From Ensifer sp. IC4062 (GTDB lineage Bacteria; Pseudomonadota; Alphaproteobacteria; Rhizobiales; Rhizobiaceae): 64,000 nucleotides of DNA. The stretch spans positions 1 through 64,000 of the forward strand of contig NZ_JADYVD010000005.1 in the NCBI RefSeq assembly GCF_020193575.1, given 5' to 3'. The first letter of the stretch is position 1. The number at the start of each line of letters is the position of its first letter. The notes beneath the pieces are model-generated. The model did no database searches, was not told the origin of the DNA, and saw nothing but the letters and a program-made list of their open reading frames with translations. Below, piece after piece: positions 59,129 to 64,000 of the stretch. Position numbers and translations under genes: made by a program.

Positions 59129-59968
59129 TCAGGACACCGCGAAGGCGAGTGCATAATCGCGCGACTGGCCGGGCTCGACGACACCGAGTTCGCCCGACGC
59201 GGCCAGCTCCACCCGCTTTGCCAGGCGATGCGACGCCGGCTCGATGCTGATGACATCGGCGCCGCCGCGCTGGCAGCGCCACATCTGCAGGAACGGCAAC
59301 GTATCCGCGCGAAATCGAACGGCAAGCCGCCGCCCGCCAAGCCCTGGCAACGGCGTGAGCGAAACTTCCGACCAGCCTTCCTCGCCAACTGCTGGAAGAC
59401 AGAAATGGGCGCTCTCGCCCCCGCCAAACTGCCAGCCGCGCGATCCGCCTTCGATCGAAGTGCTGACAATATGCGTTTCGGGACCGAGCAGCCGACCGCC
59501 GATATTAATGTGGTACATCATCATCGGCGCGAAGACCGAGTCGCCGATGTTCCTTACGCGGTCCTCAAGCATCACGCTTTGCCCGTTTTCGCTCACATAC
59601 CACCGACGCTCGACGGCCGCCTTGCCGCCACAGGCGAGATGCACCTCGGTCAGAGCCTCGCAACGACTGCCGTCGGCGGACATCTCCGCCCGGTTGACGG
59701 GCGTGCCTGCGAGCGAACCATGCAGAGGGTAGCGCCTTCCGTCGCGGCCTTCGACGGGTTCGGGATGGCGGATGTGATCGGGACCGCAGGTAAAGAGAAA
59801 GCCGGCGAGCGCATGATCGATCCGCGGGTCACCATCGGACGGAATCGCCGAGCCCGGAGAAAGGTCCGTGCCATCGACCACGAAAGCGGCAATATCGAGC
59901 GCCGACGAGCGGTCGAACAGGAGGTGGCTCGGGACGCCGTCACGCGTGCTGCTCAAGGTCGTTTCCAT
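59129..59968 (-). CDS. Aldose 1-epimerase-like protein (DUF4432 family)
   Basis: A 279-residue beta-sandwich sugar-mutarotase-like protein. The pattern (HALAGFLFTCGPDHIRHP, PLHGSLAGTPVN, MMMYHINIGGRLLG, and the late SIEPASH) matches the DUF4432/galactose-mutarotase superfamily. Function and sugar unknown. One segment encodes HPEPVEGR, a hallmark of a repetitive palindromic element that has moved into coding DNA. Start 59968 follows GGAG; the longer frame does not. Confidence 0.8.
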   Translation of the reverse strand: METTLSSTRDGVPSHLLFDRSSALDIAAFVVDGTDLSPGSAIPSDGDPRIDHALAGFLFTCGPDHIRHPEPVEGRDGRRYPLHGSLAGTPVNRAEMSADGSRCEALTEVHLACGGKAAVERRWYVSENGQSVMLEDRVRNIGDSVFAPMMMYHINIGGRLLGPETHIVSTSIEGGSRGWQFGGGESAHFCLPAVGEEGWSEVSLTPLPGLGGRRLAVRFRADTLPFLQMWRCQRGGADVISIEPASHRLAKRVELAASGELGVVEPGQSRDYALAFAVS

Positions 59969-60275
59969 AGGTTGCTCCGGCTGGCACACGCGAATCGCGC
60001 AGGGCGCAAATGCATGATAAAGCAAAGCAAAACGCCGCTACCATGACAATTTGCGACTGAACAATCCGGCTTCGCGAGCGTTACCGACATGGACGGAGGA
60101 GGAATGCATCGCTTCGAGATCCCTCGGCGCTCATTCTCCCCGGTTGAAACAGACGCCGGACCGATCTACTACGGTTAACCGATCGGTCAGGATGAATTTT
60201 AACCAACCGTTCACGATGGATTCACTTTTTTCACATTAACGTCCAAATCGGCATGTACCGCCCGGATCAATCATC
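59969..60275. promoter_or_regulatory. Divergent promoter region with TTAACC half-sites
   Basis: 307 bases between the epimerase-like gene and the L,D-transpeptidase, no gene seen. TTAACC occurs at 60175-60180 and 60199-60204, and a third half-like TTAACG near 60236. These resemble CtrA half-sites and would place the transpeptidase under cell-cycle control; inference only. Confidence 0.35.
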
Positions 60276-61673
60276 ATGAAAACAGGTTCTATCGTGACGA
60301 CTGCGACCCGCACCGGCCTCTCGCTTCTTGCCGCAGCCGGCCTTTTGGCCGTGGAGCTTACACCTGTCTTCGCGCAGGAAGGTTATTATCGCGACGGCGG
60401 CGACGTGATCCTGGTTACGCCGAATGGTGAAATTCTCGACTATATGCCGGGTCAGGACGAGGTCCGCGCGATGCGTGACCGCCGCGGCCGCACTGTTCTC
60501 GTCGACCCGTGGGGCAATGTCGTCGCGACAGTGATGCCGTCCGACGGCTACGGCAGAGCCCGCCGCCGTCAAAGCGACGTCGACGTCTATTCGAACGACG
60601 GCTACGGCTACCGCGACGACGGCTATCGCGACCGCGGCTACGGCTATTCCGAGCCCGGCGAGTTTACCGGCACGGTCCCGGACTATCGCGAGCCGGCCCC
60701 GGTCGAGCGCGAGGAGTTGCGGGACAACTTGCCGGGGCTCATCGATGGCAGCGAGCAGGCGGCCTACGATCCCCAATATGACGAGCCGTTTCGGCAGCCG
60801 ATGCCCCCAGCCATCACGGTGAAGGGCAAATCGCGTGCGGAAATCGCCGCACTACAGGTGTTCCTCGACCGCGAGGGTTTCTCCCCGGGCGTGATCGATG
60901 GCAAGATGGGTTCGAACGTTACCAAGGCCATCGAAGCCTGGCAGCAGGCGACCGGCGAGACACTCGATCCGAACAACACCGAAGACATTCTCGAGCGATT
61001 GCGCTTCAACGGCGGTCTGCCGATCACCACCTACACGATCACCGCTGCCGATGCGGCCGGGCCCTATGTGGCAGCGATCCCGGAAGATTATGCCCATAAG
61101 GCGATGCTTCCGCATCTGTCCTTCACGTCGACGGTCGAGATGCTCGGCGAGAAGTTCCACATGGACGAGAATTACCTGCGCGAACTCAATCCCGGCGTCG
61201 ATTTTTCCATTCCGGGTACGATCATCAAGGTCATCAATCCGGGCCCGAACAAGACGGGCAAGGTCGCGCGGATCGTGGCCGACAAGGGTCGCAAACAGGT
61301 GCTCGCCTACGATGAGGCCGACAAGCTCATTGCCGCCTACCCTTCTACGATCGGCTCGTCGGACACGCCCTCCCCGTCCGGCATCGTATCGGTCGAGCGG
61401 ATCGCCTTCGATCCGGGCTACACCTACAATCCGAAGATCAACTTCCAGCAGGGCGCGAACGACAAGATTCTGACCCTGCAGCCCGGACCGAACGGTCCCG
61501 TCGGCACCGTCTGGATCGCACTGTCGAAGCCGACCTACGGCATTCACGGCACTCCGGACCCGTCGAAGATCGGCAAGACCCAGAGCCACGGCTGCATTCG
61601 CCTGACCAACTGGGACGCGACCGAACTCGGCAAGATGGTGAGCAAGGGCGTGACGGTAGAGTTCGTCGATTGA
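60276..61673 (+). CDS. L,D-transpeptidase (YkuD) with peptidoglycan-binding domain
   Basis: A 465-residue periplasmic enzyme that makes 3-3 cross-links or attaches proteins to peptidoglycan. Signal peptide about 1-33 (FAQ), a Tyr/Gly/Arg/Asp-rich low-complexity stretch (about 90-145), a peptidoglycan-binding domain (about 185-225), a LysM-like segment (about 280-325), and the YkuD domain with catalytic SHGC (437-440) and HG upstream. Rhizobiales build polar walls with many L,D-transpeptidases, so this fits the envelope theme. Confidence 0.92.
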   Translation: MKTGSIVTTATRTGLSLLAAAGLLAVELTPVFAQEGYYRDGGDVILVTPNGEILDYMPGQDEVRAMRDRRGRTVLVDPWGNVVATVMPSDGYGRARRRQSDVDVYSNDGYGYRDDGYRDRGYGYSEPGEFTGTVPDYREPAPVEREELRDNLPGLIDGSEQAAYDPQYDEPFRQPMPPAITVKGKSRAEIAALQVFLDREGFSPGVIDGKMGSNVTKAIEAWQQATGETLDPNNTEDILERLRFNGGLPITTYTITAADAAGPYVAAIPEDYAHKAMLPHLSFTSTVEMLGEKFHMDENYLRELNPGVDFSIPGTIIKVINPGPNKTGKVARIVADKGRKQVLAYDEADKLIAAYPSTIGSSDTPSPSGIVSVERIAFDPGYTYNPKINFQQGANDKILTLQPGPNGPVGTVWIALSKPTYGIHGTPDPSKIGKTQSHGCIRLTNWDATELGKMVSKGVTVEFVD

Positions 61674-61679
61674 TCCTTT

Positions 61680-61703
61680 AGCGTGCCCCGCAAAGGGCAC
61701 GCT
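61680..61703 (+). terminator. Hairpin after the L,D-transpeptidase
   Basis: AGCGTGCCC (61680-61688) pairs with GGGCACGCT (61695-61703) over a 6-base loop, 7 bases past the stop codon. There is no T-run after the stem, so termination is likely but not certain. Confidence 0.5.
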
Positions 61704-61816
61704 CTCTCCCCCATGATCCCTTCTGGAGATCGGCTCCTAAAAGTGGGTGCACGGTGACCCCTGGTCGCATTTTGCGGCGGTCACCCGGCATTGCACGGCT
61801 TCATGACCTCATGAAA

Positions 61817-61844
61817 CATTGTCATGAAAAACTTCGTGACAATG
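61817..61844. promoter_or_regulatory. Inverted repeat upstream of the FAD oxidase gene
   Basis: CATTGTCA (61817-61824) and TGACAATG (61837-61844) are perfect 8-base arms, 12 bases apart, 106 bases before the next gene. With flanking AA and TT the arms extend by a further 3 bases with one mismatch. A dimeric regulator site is likely; the regulator is unknown. Confidence 0.5.
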
Positions 61845-61950
61845 GTTTTATCACTGACGAAAAGTTTTCCATCACGATCAATCGATGCAGGATAAGGATG
61901 GGCGTTTCCGGCTTTTCTTGTCCCGCTTCGAAGACAAAGGAATGTCTGCA

Positions 61951-63240
61951 ATGGCAACGGAGCGTGCTCTCCCCAACCTCTGGCATGCGACGGCACCGGC
62001 CGCGCCTGAAACCGGTCCGCTCACCGGGGACCTGAGCACCGATGTAGCCATCATCGGCGGCGGCTTTACCGGCCTCTCCGCCGCGTTGCACCTTGCGGAA
62101 AAGGGCGTGAAGGCAACCGTGGTCGAAGCGCGCATGATTGGCTTCGGCGGCTCGGGCCGCAATGTCGGTCTCGTCAATGCCGGCATGTGGGTGAAGCCGG
62201 ACGACCTCGTGGCAACCCTCGGCGCCGACGCTGGAGACCGCTTGTTGAAGGAACTCGGCGACGGCCCATCGCTGGTCTACGACCTGGTCGCAAAACACGA
62301 CATGCAGTGTGAAGCCGTGCGCCACGGCACGCTCCACATGGCGGTCGGCGCCGAGGGCTTTAAGGACATTAAGGATCGCGAGGTGCAGTGGAAGAAGCGC
62401 GGCGCACCGGTCGAAGTGCTCTCGGCCGACAGGGCGCGTACACTCTCCGGCGCCGAGGGCTTTGTCGGTGCCCTGCTCGACCGCCGGGCCGGAACGATCC
62501 AGCCACTCGCCTATGCACGGGGGCTAGCGCGCGCCGCCCTCGCCGCCGGCGCCAAGATCTTCACCGACACGCCTCTCCGTGCCGCCGAGCGACAGGGCGA
62601 TCTGTGGGAGCTCAAGGCCGGCCAGGGCAGCATTACCGCCCGCCATGTCATACTTGCCACCAACGCCTATGGCGGGCTCGTTCCCGACGCGCCGTGGAAG
62701 GCGCACACCCAGGAACTGACGATCCTCCCCTATTTTCAGTTCGCCACCAATCCGCTTCCCGAGAAGGTCGCAGAGCGAATCCTGCCGGAGCGTCAGGGCA
62801 CCTGGGATACCGGGCTCGTAATGACCTCCTTCCGCATGGACCAGCAGAACCGAATGATCTTCGGCTCGATCGGCCGGCTCGACGCCATGGCCGAGGACAC
62901 ACATCGCGCCTTTGCAGCCCGTTCGCTGCGCAAGCTCTTCCCCTATATCGGCGATTTCCGGTTCGAGTACTGGTGGGACGGCAGCATCGGCATGACGACC
63001 AACAACCTGCCGGCCATGCACGTGCTCGCGCCAAATGTCGTTTCGGTAAGCGGCTACAATGGTCGCGGCATCGCCCCCGGAACCGTCTTCGGGCGAGCGC
63101 TCGCCCACCACGTCATGGGCGACGCCTCGGCAATCCCACTTTCGGAAACGCCTATTACGCCCGATCCCTGGCGGACCGTAAAATCGGCGTTCTATCACGC
63201 CGGCGCGCAGGCAAAGCACTTCGTCGACCGGCGATTCTGA
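61951..63240 (+). CDS. FAD-dependent oxidase, OrdL/PuuB-like
   Basis: A 429-residue DAO-family flavoprotein. N-terminal loop DVAIIGGGFTGLSAALHLAEKG, then VVEARMIGFGGSGRNVGLVN, a mix typical of gamma-glutamylputrescine oxidase (PuuB) and OrdL; the C-terminal end has VVSVSGYNGRGIAPGTVFGRAL, the second FAD-contact region. Substrates in the family are amines; polyamine or related catabolism is a guess. The start at 61951 is chosen because AGGA lies 9 bases upstream; an ATG nine bases earlier is also in frame. Confidence 0.85.
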   Translation: MATERALPNLWHATAPAAPETGPLTGDLSTDVAIIGGGFTGLSAALHLAEKGVKATVVEARMIGFGGSGRNVGLVNAGMWVKPDDLVATLGADAGDRLLKELGDGPSLVYDLVAKHDMQCEAVRHGTLHMAVGAEGFKDIKDREVQWKKRGAPVEVLSADRARTLSGAEGFVGALLDRRAGTIQPLAYARGLARAALAAGAKIFTDTPLRAAERQGDLWELKAGQGSITARHVILATNAYGGLVPDAPWKAHTQELTILPYFQFATNPLPEKVAERILPERQGTWDTGLVMTSFRMDQQNRMIFGSIGRLDAMAEDTHRAFAARSLRKLFPYIGDFRFEYWWDGSIGMTTNNLPAMHVLAPNVVSVSGYNGRGIAPGTVFGRALAHHVMGDASAIPLSETPITPDPWRTVKSAFYHAGAQAKHFVDRRF

Positions 63241-63330
63241 GTGAGCCCCCCGCGCGCCTCACCGTGGGCAGCGGTATCGATACCCCCTCAAAGATTCAAC
63301 CGGAACTGACGAACGTCAATTCCGACCCAG

Positions 63331-63361
63331 AAAAAAGGTGGGCCGGGATGATAGGCCGGCC
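63331..63361 (-). terminator. Candidate terminator after the ParA-like gene
   Basis: GGCCGG (63341-63346) and CCGGCC (63356-63361) form a stem; on the minus strand it is followed four bases later by TTTTTT (63336-63331). It lies about 10 bases past the stop at 63371. Confidence 0.6.
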
Positions 63362-63370
63362 GGGACGTGG

Positions 63371-64000
63371 CTACGCTGCGCGCAGTTGCGCCCAGGACGG
63401 CACCCGCGAAGCCCAGGAACGCTGCGGGCGCGAAGGCAGGAGCGCCTGGACTTCCTGCGCAAGCGCAAGCGCATTCTCGCGCGCCTTGTCGAGATTGCTG
63501 ACACGGCCCGCGTCCATCGACTGCAGCGTTCCGCCGCATTCGAAAATCTCGCGATAGGCGGCGCGTTCGACGATCGGCGTTTCGAGCATCGCAACACCGC
63601 GCGAGGCAAGTAGTGTCTTAATCGTCTGGAGCGCACGCGTGGTCACCAACGAATTGACGCGCGTGAGCACCACGGAATGCTTGATGCGAACCGTCGCCTT
63701 CTGTTCGATATGGCGGATCAGTTCCAGGATCTGCACGGCCCCTTGGGCGTCCATCGCGCACCCCTGGACTGGGATCAGCACCTGATCGGATAGGCCGAGT
63801 GCCAGCGCGACGATCGCATCCTTCGCACCGGCGAGGTCGATGACAATGAAATCGGCCTCGTCTTTCAGTTCACGGATATGACAGGGCAGCGAAGCCGGCG
63901 TGACGTGCGAGATCACTTCGAGATTGGCGACACGCCCGGAGACTTCCGACCAGCGCGTGATCCAGCGCTGCGGGTCTGCGTCGAGGACCACCACCCTGTT
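63371..64000 (-). CDS. ParA-family ATPase, 5' end outside the window
   Basis: At least 209 residues of a MinD/ParA-type P-loop ATPase; the Walker A part lies beyond the window edge. Visible: VVLDADPQRW (the A' motif after Walker A), DFIVIDLAGAKDAIVALAL (Walker B region), ALGLSDQVLIPVQ and a long C-terminal helix. Such solitary ParA-like proteins in rhizobia position chromosomes, polar factors or plasmids, and the target here is not shown. Confidence 0.8.
   Translation of the reverse strand, partial: NRVVVLDADPQRWITRWSEVSGRVANLEVISHVTPASLPCHIRELKDEADFIVIDLAGAKDAIVALALGLSDQVLIPVQGCAMDAQGAVQILELIRHIEQKATVRIKHSVVLTRVNSLVTTRALQTIKTLLASRGVAMLETPIVERAAYREIFECGGTLQSMDAGRVSNLDKARENALALAQEVQALLPSRPQRSWASRVPSWAQLRAA

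Overview
The window is a stretch of chromosome from an alphaproteobacterium of the Rhizobiales, most probably Sinorhizobium/Ensifer. The reasons are the high GC content, a complete dcw (division and cell wall) cluster with a long-linker FtsZ of about 593 residues, the btaA-btaB betaine-lipid pair, a PPi-type phosphofructokinase, and several copies of a palindromic intergenic repeat of about 105 bp that resembles RIME1. I see no prophage, transposase, CRISPR array or tRNA. Genus and gene identities come from reading sequence motifs; no database search was run.

Layout. 0.3-9.5 kb: a small exported protein, an AzlC/AzlD amino-acid exporter, a low-GC stretch with no clear gene (1.74-2.45 kb), panC-panB for pantothenate, an NAD(P)-binding oxidoreductase, an SDR oxidoreductase divergent from a LysR regulator, a VOC protein and ligA. 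9.5-33.3 kb, all on the minus strand: recN, bamD, lpxC, then dcw in transcription order mraZ-rsmH-ftsL-ftsI-murE-murF-mraY-murD-ftsW-murG-murC-murB, a strong terminator, then ddl-ftsQ-ftsA-ftsZ with its own terminator. MraZ-type direct repeats lie upstream of mraZ. 33.7-34.1 kb: RNase P RNA on the minus strand.

34-49 kb: a FAD oxidoreductase, two SLT-type lytic transglycosylases, an AmpD-like amidase overlapping a TerB/J-domain protein, PPi-phosphofructokinase, a LysE exporter, a class C beta-lactamase-like hydrolase, btaA-btaB, a GH25 muramidase, an MltB-type transglycosylase, a DMT transporter and a 25-residue membrane micro-protein. 49-54 kb: an ArsR-methyltransferase regulator (SahR architecture) with a perfect palindromic operator, translationally close to metF; then ettA and an RNase T2. 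54-64 kb: a monoacylglycerol-lipase-like hydrolase, a second DMT transporter, a ThDP-dependent enzyme, a cupin, a TIGR01244-type phosphatase/sulfurtransferase, an aldose-epimerase-like protein, an L,D-transpeptidase, an OrdL/PuuB-like FAD oxidase and the 3' part of a ParA-like ATPase cut by the window edge.

The main theme is the cell envelope: precursor synthesis, septation, lipid A commitment (lpxC), outer-membrane assembly (bamD), membrane lipid replacement (btaAB) and at least six peptidoglycan-cutting or cross-linking enzymes. I found no convincing new multi-gene system. The most interesting signals are regulatory (MraZ boxes, SahR palindrome, a hairpin covering the ligA ribosome binding site, an unexplained inverted repeat at 61.8 kb), the micro-protein, and the repeat families, some of which run into coding sequences.
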